From assembly GCA_945947925.1 (NCBI GenBank), contig CAMEZU010000004.1:1-24226 (forward strand): a stretch of 24,226 nucleotides of DNA, given 5' to 3'. Below the pieces are notes generated by a model. That model saw nothing but the letters and a program-made list of their open reading frames with translations. It did not search any database and was not told the DNA's origin. How positions within the stretch are numbered: position 1 is the stretch's first letter; each line of letters starts with the position of its first letter. This document shows positions 15,916 through 23,376 of the stretch, in pieces. The position numbers and the translations under genes were made by a program. This DNA is from an uncultured Verrucomicrobiota bacterium. GTDB lineage: Bacteria; Verrucomicrobiota; Kiritimatiellia; RFP12; UBA1067.

Positions 15916-17021
15916 TCGGTGAAGACGTACCAGTTGCTGACATCCGCCGTGATCAGCTTGCGCAGCTCGTACAGGCGCGCGAGCTTCGTGTCGGGCGTCG
16001 CGTAGATAAAGACCGTGAACGTCTTTTTGCAGAGGCCGGACGCGAGCTTTGCGGCCGTTTCGAGATCGGCGCAGGGATGTTCTTTGACGGTCAGCTTGGG
16101 ATCGAGAGACTCGGCGTTCGTCCAGTCTTCGACAGTCTCGACGACGGAGACCGTCCCGTCCCCTTTCAGGTGAATCTCCGGCGGCTGGGCAAGGCGTTCC
16201 TTGCGGTCTCGCCACTTTTCAAGCGGCAGGTAGGCGCGGAAGAAGAACTCCCCTTCCTTGTCAACACCGTTGATCTTGACGCGCACGGAATCGATCATCG
16301 AGAGCGCCGTCGCGATGTCCTTCGCTTCCTTGAGTGTCAGGTCGGACGAGAAGGACGGCTTGATCTCCAGCTCGCTCTTGGCGGAGTCCTCCTTCAGGCC
16401 CGCCAGGGTCTTGCCCAGACTGCCCGGCGTGAACAGAACAGGGTGGACCTGAGGGAGCGGAGTCTTCGCCAGCTTGAAGGTGATTGTGCGCTTCTCCCCT
16501 TTCGGAATCTTGACCGCAGGCTGGAAGCGCCCGTACGTCGTCGACTGGTCAAGACTGTCGTTGAACTGAAGCGGGGACTGTCCGCAGTTGTAAAGCGCGA
16601 AGACGGCGCTCGGCATATTTGTCTCGGCCTCGGGTATGAGCGTCTTGGGATCGCGCGTGCCGCCGGTCCAGATGATCGGCAGGGGTGCCGCGTCGCGCAC
16701 CTGACGGACCAGGTTGGAGAACGCGGGCTCCATCGTCACCTCCTGTCCAGTCGGCCAGAAGATGCACTTCTCGGGTTCGTAGCACGATCCGACGTTGCTG
16801 ATCCCGGCGGAGGCGAACGCCTGGACGATGTCCTTGACCGAGGCATCGGTCACGAACATCGACTCGTAATCGCGGTCCGAGCCGGGACCGACCATCAGGA
16901 ACTCGAGCTGCGCGTCTAGGCCGCAATCCGTGGACGTGACGGAGAGCGTGACGGAGTGGTTCTCACGATCGACGGCGATCGGCGCCGCCGCGAGCATCAG
17001 GGCTGGAAGGACGGCCAACAT
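15912..17021 (-). CDS. Exported protein with YdjY-like domain
   Basis: 369 residues from the ATG at 17021, whose A is shared with the TAA of the upstream aminotransferase; a GTG at 17030 is a less likely alternative. The N-terminus (MLAVLPALMLAAAPIAVDRE) is a short signal peptide. The following block VTLSVTSTDCGLDAQLEFLM...ESMFVTDASVKDIVQAFASAGI resembles the YdjY family, where LEYLLV...HESLLVTD...L..LGA is typical; the function of that family is unknown. Residues about 125-250 hold an insertion rich in beta strands (IPKGEKRTITFKLAK) not known to me, and the C-terminal part resembles a second alpha/beta domain (TFTVFIYATPDTKLARLYEL). Cysteines at about 33, 78, 85 and 147 might form disulfides. 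It is translationally coupled to both neighbours. The domain call is moderate and the role is unknown. Confidence 0.6.
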   Translation of the reverse strand: MLAVLPALMLAAAPIAVDRENHSVTLSVTSTDCGLDAQLEFLMVGPGSDRDYESMFVTDASVKDIVQAFASAGISNVGSCYEPEKCIFWPTGQEVTMEPAFSNLVRQVRDAAPLPIIWTGGTRDPKTLIPEAETNMPSAVFALYNCGQSPLQFNDSLDQSTTYGRFQPAVKIPKGEKRTITFKLAKTPLPQVHPVLFTPGSLGKTLAGLKEDSAKSELEIKPSFSSDLTLKEAKDIATALSMIDSVRVKINGVDKEGEFFFRAYLPLEKWRDRKERLAQPPEIHLKGDGTVSVVETVEDWTNAESLDPKLTVKEHPCADLETAAKLASGLCKKTFTVFIYATPDTKLARLYELRKLITADVSNWYVFTE

Positions 17022-18223
17022 TACCGGCACGCCTCCGCGGCACGCTTGAAGCCCTCGGCGCTGCGCGCGATGATCTTCTCGTCCACGGCGCAGCTGAGAC
17101 GGATGTAGCCCGCACGGCCGAAGCCCGCGCCCGGGACGGCGAGAATTTTTTCCGCGAGGAGCGCGTCGACGAACTTCGCGTCATCGCCGCCCGGAGCCTT
17201 CGGGAAGAAGTAGAACGCGCCCTTCGGCATCGTGAATTCGATGCCGGCCTCGGTCAGCACCTTGGCCATGAGGTCGTGGCGGCGCTTGTAGATCTCGAGG
17301 TCGACGGTCTCGTTGCAGATCGCCGCCGCGAGCTTCTGTCCGATCACAGGCGCGTTCACGTAGCCGAGCGTACGGTTGACGAGCGTGAGCGTCGTCAGGA
17401 GCGCACCGTTGTCCGCCTTGGAGAGTTCGGGATTGACCGCGATGTAGCCGATGCGCTCGCCGGCCATCGACAGGGTCTTCGAGAAGCTGCCGAGGACGAG
17501 CACGAACTTTGACATCGGAAGCATCGCCGGCACTTCAGCGCCGTTGTAGGCGAAGGCGCGGTACGGTTCGTCGGAGAGGATGAAGAGCGGACGCACCGCG
17601 TCGCCGCGATCGGCGTTGACTTTCTCGACGAGCGCCGCGAGTTCCTCGAGCTCGGCGCGGGAATAGATCGTGCCGGTCGGGTTGTTCGGGGAGTTGACGA
17701 GAATGGCGCGCGTCTTCGGCGTGATGGCCGCAGCGATCGCGGGGATGTCGAGCGTGAAGTCCTCGTGCGTCGGCACGGGCTTCAGCACGCCGCCGAAGTG
17801 TCCGCAATAGTTGCCGTACTCGACGAAGTACGGACTCGGCACGATGACCTCGTCTCCGGCGTCGAGCGTGGAGCGGAAGAAGCAAACGAGCGCGGAGGCC
17901 GCGCCGACGGTGATGATGACGTCCTTGCCCTCGAGCGGCATGCCCTGCTGCTTCGCGAGATAGCCGGCGATGGCGGCGCGGCAGGCCGGGATACCGGCGT
18001 TCGGGCAGTAACCGAGACCGAGCGGACGCACCGCGTCGTCGGCGAGCTGATGAAGCACCGCCCGCGCCGCTTCAGGCGGCGGTACGTCGGGATTGCCAAG
18101 CGAGAAATCGCAGACGGCGTCTTCACCGTACTGCTGCTTGAGCTCGATGCCCTTCTCGAACATCTTGCGAATGAAACTGGATTTGCCGGCGGCGGCATGG
18201 AAAGTATCGGTAACTGTCTGCAT
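17021..18223 (-). CDS. Class I/II pyridoxal-phosphate aminotransferase (AspC-like)
   Basis: 400 residues, fold-type I aminotransferase. Lys249 in GSFSKTLSMAGERIGY is the PLP lysine. NNPTG at 180-184 and SDEPYR at 217-222 (Asp218 to the pyridine nitrogen, Tyr221) are the other cofactor contacts; the C-terminal RLSCA arginine binds the substrate carboxylate. The closest named group is the aspartate-like aminotransferases of anaerobes that start with MFEKG..LK..G..V.DFSLGNP. The amino acid used cannot be deduced; aspartate or an aromatic/branched substrate are all possible. It is the first gene of a - strand operon with the YdjY-like protein (one-base overlap), rarA and the coiled-coil protein. 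It is complete and has no signal peptide, so it is cytoplasmic. Confidence 0.92.
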   Translation of the reverse strand: MQTVTDTFHAAAGKSSFIRKMFEKGIELKQQYGEDAVCDFSLGNPDVPPPEAARAVLHQLADDAVRPLGLGYCPNAGIPACRAAIAGYLAKQQGMPLEGKDVIITVGAASALVCFFRSTLDAGDEVIVPSPYFVEYGNYCGHFGGVLKPVPTHEDFTLDIPAIAAAITPKTRAILVNSPNNPTGTIYSRAELEELAALVEKVNADRGDAVRPLFILSDEPYRAFAYNGAEVPAMLPMSKFVLVLGSFSKTLSMAGERIGYIAVNPELSKADNGALLTTLTLVNRTLGYVNAPVIGQKLAAAICNETVDLEIYKRRHDLMAKVLTEAGIEFTMPKGAFYFFPKAPGGDDAKFVDALLAEKILAVPGAGFGRAGYIRLSCAVDEKIIARSAEGFKRAAEACR

Positions 18224-18246
18224 CGTGTGAATTCCTTACTGCGAAT

Positions 18247-18252
18247 ATTATA
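18247..18252 (-). promoter_or_regulatory. Extended -10 promoter of the aminotransferase operon
   Basis: On the - strand the sequence reads TGGTATAAT, a perfect -10 with the TGn extension, in the 60-base gap after apbE. The -35 position has only CGATTC, so the extended -10 would carry recognition. Transcription would start around 18240, giving a short leader with AAGGAA as ribosome site before the ATG at 18223. Confidence 0.55.
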
Positions 18253-18283
18253 CCAAATTCAGCGCTTGGGAATCGCCTGTACA

Positions 18284-19075
18284 TCATCGCGAATCATCGA
18301 ATTCTATATGTTCAGACACCATTTCAACGCCGGTATAACATTCGGTCCAGATTGCGCGGGCTTCGGGGTGGTGGCGGAGGAGAAAGGCGGTCCCCTTTTC
18401 AGGACCGAGGATGAAGAGTGCGGTGGAGAGGGCGTCGGCGAGCATGGCGCTGGTCGGGTGGATGACGGTGACGGAGTGGAGCGCGTTGGAGACGGATTCG
18501 CCGGTGCGGGCGTCGCGGATGTGGTCGCCGCGGTAGTAGCGGGCGCTGGTCGCACAGGCTTCGCCTTCGCGCAGGATGAAGGATTCGCCGTTCTTCACGC
18601 CGACCGTCCAGTCCCCTTTGCACGCCTTGAGATTGCCGCCGAGGTCGAGGAGCGTCGGAACCTCGGGCGCAAGCCGGCGCGCGGCCTCGTCGAGCGCGAA
18701 GCCCTTCGCGATTGCGCCCAGGTCAAGGGTGCCGGGGCCGCGCCAGCGGGGACTGAAGGCGCCGTCGGTTTCGCGTGCGAGGGCGAAGGCGGATTCGTAG
18801 CAGGGACGTACCGACGGCGTGCAGCGCGCGAGAATCTCCGCGTCGGTGCTGGCAGCAAGACGGCTCAGTTCGGAGGCGGAATCGTGGGCGTTCAGGAGCG
18901 ATTCGACGGAAGAGAGACTTGCGCGTACGGCCGCCACCAGCTCCGGCGCCAGCGGACCGCGCGTCTGGACGGCGGCGACGGTTCCCATCTGGAGCCATTC
19001 CGTCCGTTCGACGGGCGTCGGACCGCATCCCGCCAACGCCAGGGCGATCGCGCAGAACCGGACCGCCGTCTTCAT
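18284..19075 (-). CDS. apbE: FAD:protein FMN transferase (lipoprotein)
   Basis: 263 residues. ApbE attaches FMN through a phosphoester bond to Thr (or Ser) of target proteins, here surely RnfG and RnfD encoded just before it. The chosen ATG at 19075, one base after the rnfG stop (TGAGATG), gives a lipoprotein signal MKTAVRFCAIALALAGC with the lipobox LAGC and Cys17. The enzyme is thus tethered outside the inner membrane, where flavinylation happens. Visible family motifs are MGTVAAVQ, LDLGAIAKGFALDEAARRL and LLDLGGNLKA, followed by the Ala/Thr-rich C-terminal metal-binding part (SAMLADALSTALFILGPEKG). It is shorter than the usual 300-350 residues but all main motifs are present. It is the last gene of the Rnf operon. 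Confidence 0.93.
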   Translation of the reverse strand: MKTAVRFCAIALALAGCGPTPVERTEWLQMGTVAAVQTRGPLAPELVAAVRASLSSVESLLNAHDSASELSRLAASTDAEILARCTPSVRPCYESAFALARETDGAFSPRWRGPGTLDLGAIAKGFALDEAARRLAPEVPTLLDLGGNLKACKGDWTVGVKNGESFILREGEACATSARYYRGDHIRDARTGESVSNALHSVTVIHPTSAMLADALSTALFILGPEKGTAFLLRHHPEARAIWTECYTGVEMVSEHIEFDDSR

Positions 19076-19076
19076 C

Positions 19077-19613
19077 TCAATGCCCTTCTCGGACGGACGC
19101 GAGGCGCGCCTGCGCATCCGCAAGCGCGCGGCAGACGGCGCGGGAGGTGATTGTCGCGGACGTAATCGCCTCGATGGCGCCGCCGTCCTTGCGGACGGCC
19201 AGCGTCCGTGCGTCCTTGTCGGCGAACTGGTCCGCAAATTCGGGCGCATTGAGCTTCATGCCGAGCCCGGGCGTTTCGGACGCTGCCAGCGTCCGGTAGG
19301 CGACCAGCGTCTCGCCGTCCGCGCGAAAGCCGGCCATCAGCACGATGTCTCCGCCGTAGCCTCCCGTTCCCACGCCCTTCGCGGCATAGCCGACAGGCTT
19401 TCCCGAGGCATCGCGACCGACAAAGACGTCCTCTCCGATCGCCTCGAGCGAAACGGCTTCGGACGGCAGCACGGCGCGCACGGCGGCGCGGGACTTCTCG
19501 GCCGCCGCCTCGCGAATGGCGTCCTTCGTGACGCGGTTCACGTACGCGAGCACCGCAGCGCAAACGCCGCAGATGAGGGAGAGGCTCACGATCAGATGGA
19601 GAAACTTCTTCAT
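19077..19613 (-). CDS. rnfG: Rnf complex subunit G, FMN-binding
   Basis: 178 residues from the ATG at 19613, which follows the rnfD stop by one base and has GGAG 9 bases upstream; a TTG at 19628 is a poorer alternative. One N-terminal membrane helix (about 5-24) anchors a periplasmic FMN-binding domain. The FMN acceptor region is ITSATITS, with Thr154 expected to carry FMN; the usual form is SGAT-x-[TS], so the Gly is replaced by Ser. TPGLGMKLNAPEFADQF is the other conserved block of the family. RnfG passes electrons between the periplasmic and membrane flavins of the Rnf pump. apbE, the enzyme that loads it, comes directly after. Confidence 0.93.
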   Translation of the reverse strand: MKKFLHLIVSLSLICGVCAAVLAYVNRVTKDAIREAAAEKSRAAVRAVLPSEAVSLEAIGEDVFVGRDASGKPVGYAAKGVGTGGYGGDIVLMAGFRADGETLVAYRTLAASETPGLGMKLNAPEFADQFADKDARTLAVRKDGGAIEAITSATITSRAVCRALADAQARLASVREGH

Positions 19614-19614
19614 C

Positions 19615-20547
19615 TCATTTTGCTCCAAAGGGTTTCGGCTTCGTCCAGCGGCTGATCAGCGGCGCGAAGGCATTCATGATGAGAATCGCAAAGGAGCACC
19701 CTTCCGGATACGCGCCAAAGCGGCGGATCAGCATGCAGAGGAGTCCGCAACCGCAACCGAAGATCAGTTTGCCCTTCGCCGACGCGGGCGAGGTGACGTA
19801 GTCCGTCGCCATGAAGCAGGCGCCAAGCACGATGCCGCCCGAGAGCAACTGCACGTGGACGGGGGCTCCGCCCAGGACGAGCGCACACGCGGCGCAGGTT
19901 GCGAGGAAGGCGACGGGAATGTGCCAGGTGATGACGCGGCGGACGAGCAGATAGGCTGCGCCGACGAGCAGCGCCAGGGCGGACACTTCGCCGATGCAGC
20001 CCGGCATTATGCCGAGGAAGAGGTCGGCGAATCCGGGAAACTCCTGCGTCGCGAGCGGCGTTGCAGTCGTCATCGCTTCGGGACTCCGCCACCAGAACGG
20101 CTTCAGCCACGTCGTCATCGGACCCGTGAACGAAATGAGCAGGAAGGCGCGGGCGGCGAGGGCGGGGTTGAAGGGATTCATCCCGAGTCCGCCGAAGACC
20201 TGCTTGGCGATTGCAATCGCGAAGACGGAACCTGCGGCTGCCATCCAGAGCGGGAGCCCGGCCGGCAGGTTCAGCGCGAGGAGGAGTCCTGTCAGCACGG
20301 CCGAGAGGTCCCCGACCGTCTGCTCGCGCCCCATCGCCCGGCGGCAGAGCGCCTCGGTCGCCACGGCGGAGACGACGCAGGTGAGGACGGTCCAAAGCGC
20401 AGGCCACCCGAAGAAGGCGATGCCCGCGGCCGTTGTCGGCAGCAAGGCGAGAATCACGTCGAGCATGAGGCGCGTGACGGAGACGGACGCATGGGCGTGC
20501 GGCGACGAGCTCAACAGGTAGCGGACGGAGGTGTCTTTCGGTTTCAT
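19615..20547 (-). CDS. rnfD: Rnf complex subunit D, membrane flavoprotein
   Basis: 310 residues, NqrB/RnfD family integral membrane protein. The ATG at 20547 overlaps the rnfC stop by four bases (ATGA); the frame extends further upstream inside rnfC and is not used. The N-terminus SSSPHAHASVSVTRLMLDVILALLPTTAAG is typical, followed by multiple membrane helices, and FGGLGMNPFNPALAARAFLL is the signature region. The FMN-Thr site is TTATPLA around residues 160-166 (Thr163 expected); the usual motif is SGATPLA. RnfD forms the ion channel together with RnfA and RnfE and holds covalent FMN and riboflavin. Complete and in its usual place next to rnfC and rnfG. Confidence 0.94.
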   Translation of the reverse strand: MKPKDTSVRYLLSSSPHAHASVSVTRLMLDVILALLPTTAAGIAFFGWPALWTVLTCVVSAVATEALCRRAMGREQTVGDLSAVLTGLLLALNLPAGLPLWMAAAGSVFAIAIAKQVFGGLGMNPFNPALAARAFLLISFTGPMTTWLKPFWWRSPEAMTTATPLATQEFPGFADLFLGIMPGCIGEVSALALLVGAAYLLVRRVITWHIPVAFLATCAACALVLGGAPVHVQLLSGGIVLGACFMATDYVTSPASAKGKLIFGCGCGLLCMLIRRFGAYPEGCSFAILIMNAFAPLISRWTKPKPFGAK

Positions 20548-21929
20548 GTCGTGGCCTTTGCGGAAGCGACGGCGGCGCGGGCGGCCGCGAGACGGGCGCG
20601 GATCGTGCCCTTCGCGCGACGGCAGTGCTGGGTCAGGGGACGGTAGGCGGGACAGCTGAACGAGCACGCGCCGCATTCGATGCAGCTCATGACGTGCAGC
20701 GACTCGGCTTCGGCCATGTCATCGGACTCGACGGCCTTTCCGATCTCAGCGACATCCAGGTTCATCGGACACGCCCGCAGGCAGCGTCCGCAATTGATGC
20801 ACGCCTGCGACGAGTAGCGGAAAACCCGCCGCTCGGAAAGGAGGAGCAGTCCCGACGTCGTCTTGGTCGTCGGAATGCGGTCCGTTGCGACAGCGAAGCC
20901 CATCATCGTTCCGCCCGAGATCATCTTCGCGGGGGTTCCCTTCGTGCCGCCGCAGAAGGCGATCAGGTCCGCATAGCTCGTGCCGATCGGGGCTTCGACG
21001 TTCTTCGGTGTGGCGACGGCGTCGCCCGAGACGGTCGTGACGCGCGAGAGCAGGATCTTCCCCTTCTCGACGGCGTCGGCGATGGCCGCGACCGTTCCGA
21101 CGTTCTCGACGACGCAACCGACGTCGATCGGCAAGGCGGGCGGTTCGGGGACGACGCGTCCGACGGTCGCATAGATCTGGTGCTTTTCAGAACCCTGGGG
21201 ATAGAGGACGGGAAGGACGACGATTTCAACGTCGCCGGCGATGTCCGCAAAGGCTCTCTCAAGTGCGGCGATTGCCTCGGGCTTGTTCGCCTCGACGGCA
21301 ATGCGCACGGCGGGATCGCCGAGTACGCGGCGCATGATCTCGACGCCCGTGCGGATGCGGTCCGCCCGCTCGATCATGACGCGGTGGTCGGCGCAAAGAT
21401 AGGGCTCGCACTCGGCGCCGTTTACGATCAGGAACTCGCAGCGCTTGCCCGGCGGCGGATTCAGCTTCACGCAGGTCGGGAAGCCGGCGCCGCCCATGCC
21501 GCAGATGCCGGCCTCTTCGATGCGACGGAGCAGATCCTCGCGCGGCGCCGTCTGCCAGTCAAGCGGCGCCAGCACGCGCTCCGTCGGATCGACGCCCTCG
21601 GGTGCGGGCGCGGTCGTATCGAGAACGACGGCGGGGGACTGTCCCCCTGACGCGGTAAGACGCGGTTCGACCGCCTTGACGATTCCGTTGGCGGGCGCGT
21701 GGACCGCGAGCGAAATGAAGCCCGTGCGCGAGCCGAGGACCTGTCCCTTCACGACGTAGTCGCCCGGCTTGACGAGGCAGGTTGCGGGGGCGCCGAGGTG
21801 CTGGCTCAGGGAGACGACGAGCTCGGCGGGACAGGACAGCGTCTCGATCGGAAGATCGCGGGCGAGCTCCTTGTTGTAGTCGGGGTGGACGCCGCCCTTG
21901 AAACGGAACGGAGAAGTGACGGTCTTCAT
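20544..21929 (-). CDS. rnfC: Rnf complex subunit C, NADH-binding iron-sulfur protein
   Basis: 461 residues from the ATG at 21929 (MKTVTSPFRFKGGVHPDYNK), overlapping the rnfB stop by four bases; the longer open frame upstream lies in rnfB. An N-terminal barrel-sandwich-like domain is followed by the FMN/NADH-binding region GICGMGGAGFPTCVKLNP (141-158) and NGAECEPYLCADHRVM. Two 4Fe-4S clusters are set by Cys377/380/383/387 (CINCGRCLRACP) and Cys416/419/422/426 (CIECGACSFSCP). RnfC is the cytoplasmic subunit where NAD+ is reduced or NADH oxidised. It lacks the long Ala/Lys tail of the E. coli RsxC. The residues needed for activity appear intact. Confidence 0.96.
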   Translation of the reverse strand: MKTVTSPFRFKGGVHPDYNKELARDLPIETLSCPAELVVSLSQHLGAPATCLVKPGDYVVKGQVLGSRTGFISLAVHAPANGIVKAVEPRLTASGGQSPAVVLDTTAPAPEGVDPTERVLAPLDWQTAPREDLLRRIEEAGICGMGGAGFPTCVKLNPPPGKRCEFLIVNGAECEPYLCADHRVMIERADRIRTGVEIMRRVLGDPAVRIAVEANKPEAIAALERAFADIAGDVEIVVLPVLYPQGSEKHQIYATVGRVVPEPPALPIDVGCVVENVGTVAAIADAVEKGKILLSRVTTVSGDAVATPKNVEAPIGTSYADLIAFCGGTKGTPAKMISGGTMMGFAVATDRIPTTKTTSGLLLLSERRVFRYSSQACINCGRCLRACPMNLDVAEIGKAVESDDMAEAESLHVMSCIECGACSFSCPAYRPLTQHCRRAKGTIRARLAAARAAVASAKATT

Positions 21930-22735
21930 TCGGCGCTCTCCCAATGCGGGTCGACGGAGATGCACTTGGCGGGACACTTGGCCGCCAGCTGCTCGTCCGT
22001 CGGAGGATTCTCGTAATTGACCTTCGCGAGGAAACCGCTGAAGGTGAAATGCCCGGCCGCAGGTCCGCCCGCGTTCCGCTCGCAGAGGTGGCAGCCGAGA
22101 CAGCCGGTGCCGCAGACCTTGCGGACCTCGGGTCCGCGGACGGGATTGTTGCAGAGGACGTGGATCGTGGCATCTGCCGGCACGAGCTCGATCAGGCGGC
22201 GCGGACAGGCGCTCACGCACTTGCCGCAGCCGATGCAGAGGCGCTTCTCGACCTTGGCGAGGCCGTCCGTAATCGAGATGGCGTGCTGCGGACAGACATT
22301 CGCACAGGCGCCGTAGCCAAGGCATCCGTAGCGGCAGCCCTTGTCCCCGCCGGCCGTCGCCGCCGCGAGGCCGCAGTCGCAGAGTCCGTTGTAGTCGCCG
22401 ACGCGAATCGTCTCGGAGCGCGAACCGCAGCACTTCACGAGCGCGACACGGCGGGTGACGGACGCGGCTTCGAGTCCGAGGATGCGCGCGATTTCTGTCG
22501 CCACGGCGGCACCGCCGGCGGCACAGGCGCCGTTCGGAGCCTTGCCGGCGACGAGGGCGCGGGCATAGCCGTCACACCCTGGAAAGCCGCAACCGCCGCA
22601 ATTGGCGCCTGGGAGTGCGGCGGAGACGAGTCCGATGCGCGGATCCTCCTTCACCGCCAGATACCGATCGGCAATCGCCAGAGCCAAGGCTCCGACAAAC
22701 CCGATCCCTGCAATAACAGCAATAGCAATCAACAT
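21926..22735 (-). CDS. rnfB: Rnf complex subunit B, polyferredoxin
   Basis: 269 residues from the ATG at 22735 (GGAAG ribosome site); a TTG-started extension to 22783 is unlikely. One N-terminal membrane helix (1-22) is followed by the RnfB-specific cluster Cys46/49/54/71 (NCGGCGFPGC...C). Further cysteines are Cys134/138/144/148, Cys167/170/173/177 (a classical ferredoxin CIGCGKCVSACP), Cys208/212/215/218 (CGTGCLGCHLC), and a final CPAKC at 254-258. This is the longer, cluster-rich form of RnfB known from anaerobes rather than the short E. coli form. RnfB accepts electrons from reduced ferredoxin on the cytoplasmic side and passes them into the pump. The gene is separated from rnfA by 53 bases and overlaps rnfC. 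Confidence 0.95.
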   Translation of the reverse strand: MLIAIAVIAGIGFVGALALAIADRYLAVKEDPRIGLVSAALPGANCGGCGFPGCDGYARALVAGKAPNGACAAGGAAVATEIARILGLEAASVTRRVALVKCCGSRSETIRVGDYNGLCDCGLAAATAGGDKGCRYGCLGYGACANVCPQHAISITDGLAKVEKRLCIGCGKCVSACPRRLIELVPADATIHVLCNNPVRGPEVRKVCGTGCLGCHLCERNAGGPAAGHFTFSGFLAKVNYENPPTDEQLAAKCPAKCISVDPHWESAE

Positions 22736-22771
22736 CTCATCTTCCAACCTTCTCAACAACCAATCCCCACG

Positions 22772-22790
22772 AAACCTCCTCAACCTCCTC
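22772..22790 (-). repeat. Tandem GAGGAGGTT in the rnfA-rnfB gap
   Basis: On the - strand, right after the rnfA stop, GAGGAGGTT occurs twice in a row; a weaker third copy (GAGAAGGTT) follows about 30 bases later. Each copy is a strong Shine-Dalgarno. The second is followed by a GTG that opens a 5-codon frame ending in TGA, upstream of the true rnfB ATG. Confidence 0.5.
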
Positions 22791-23376
22791 AGTACGGCAG
22801 CTTGACGAGTCCGCTGAAGCCCATGAACGCGAGGGAGAGGAGTCCGCCCGCTACCAGCGCCACGGCGACGCCGCGAAAGCAGGCCGGCGGATTCGCGTGG
22901 GCGAGCTTTTCGCGCAGTCCGGAGAAGACGAGGAGCGCGAAGCCGAACCCGAGCGCGGCGGAAAAGGAGAAGAAGACGCTCTCGAAAAAGCCGGACCCCT
23001 GCTTGCAGTTGATTTCAGCCGCGCCCAGGACTGCACAGTTCGTGGTGATGAGCGGAAGGAAGATGCCGAGTGCGGCGTGGAGAGCGGGCAGGAAGCGCTT
23101 CATCGCGATGTCGATGAACTGGACGAGCGCGGCGATGACGAGGATGAACGCGAGCGTGTGGACGTAGCCGAGTCCGTTCGGCTGCAGCAGCCAGCGGTCG
23201 ACGCACCAAGTCACGGCCGCCGCGACCGTCATCACGAACACGACGGCGCCGGACATGCCGAGCGCGGTTTCCGTCCGCTTCGACACGCCGAGGAACGGAC
23301 AGCAGCCGAGAAAGCGGCTCAGGACGAAGTTATTGACGAGGACGGCCCCGACGAGAATCATCAGGTAATAGCTCAC
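22789..23376 (-). CDS. rnfA: Rnf complex subunit A, membrane protein
   Basis: 195 residues, NqrE/RnfA family with six membrane helices. It starts with GTG at 23376, sharing four bases with the rnfE stop (GTGA). NNFVLSRFLGCCPFLGVSKR carries the conserved cysteine before Pro (Cys26) and ITTNCAVLGAAEIN the second (Cys114). Together with the two matching cysteines of RnfE, these hold the iron-sulfur cluster in the middle of the membrane. That role follows from structures of the related Nqr and Rnf complexes. An extra Cys25 lies next to Cys26. RnfA and RnfE form a pair of inverted-topology paralogues in the pump. Confidence 0.95.
   Translation of the reverse strand: MSYYLMILVGAVLVNNFVLSRFLGCCPFLGVSKRTETALGMSGAVVFVMTVAAAVTWCVDRWLLQPNGLGYVHTLAFILVIAALVQFIDIAMKRFLPALHAALGIFLPLITTNCAVLGAAEINCKQGSGFFESVFFSFSAALGFGFALLVFSGLREKLAHANPPACFRGVAVALVAGGLLSLAFMGFSGLVKLPY

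Noticed and set aside
20625..21650. 341-codon open frame on the + strand
   Set aside because: Antisense to rnfC, which is certain from its iron-sulfur motifs.
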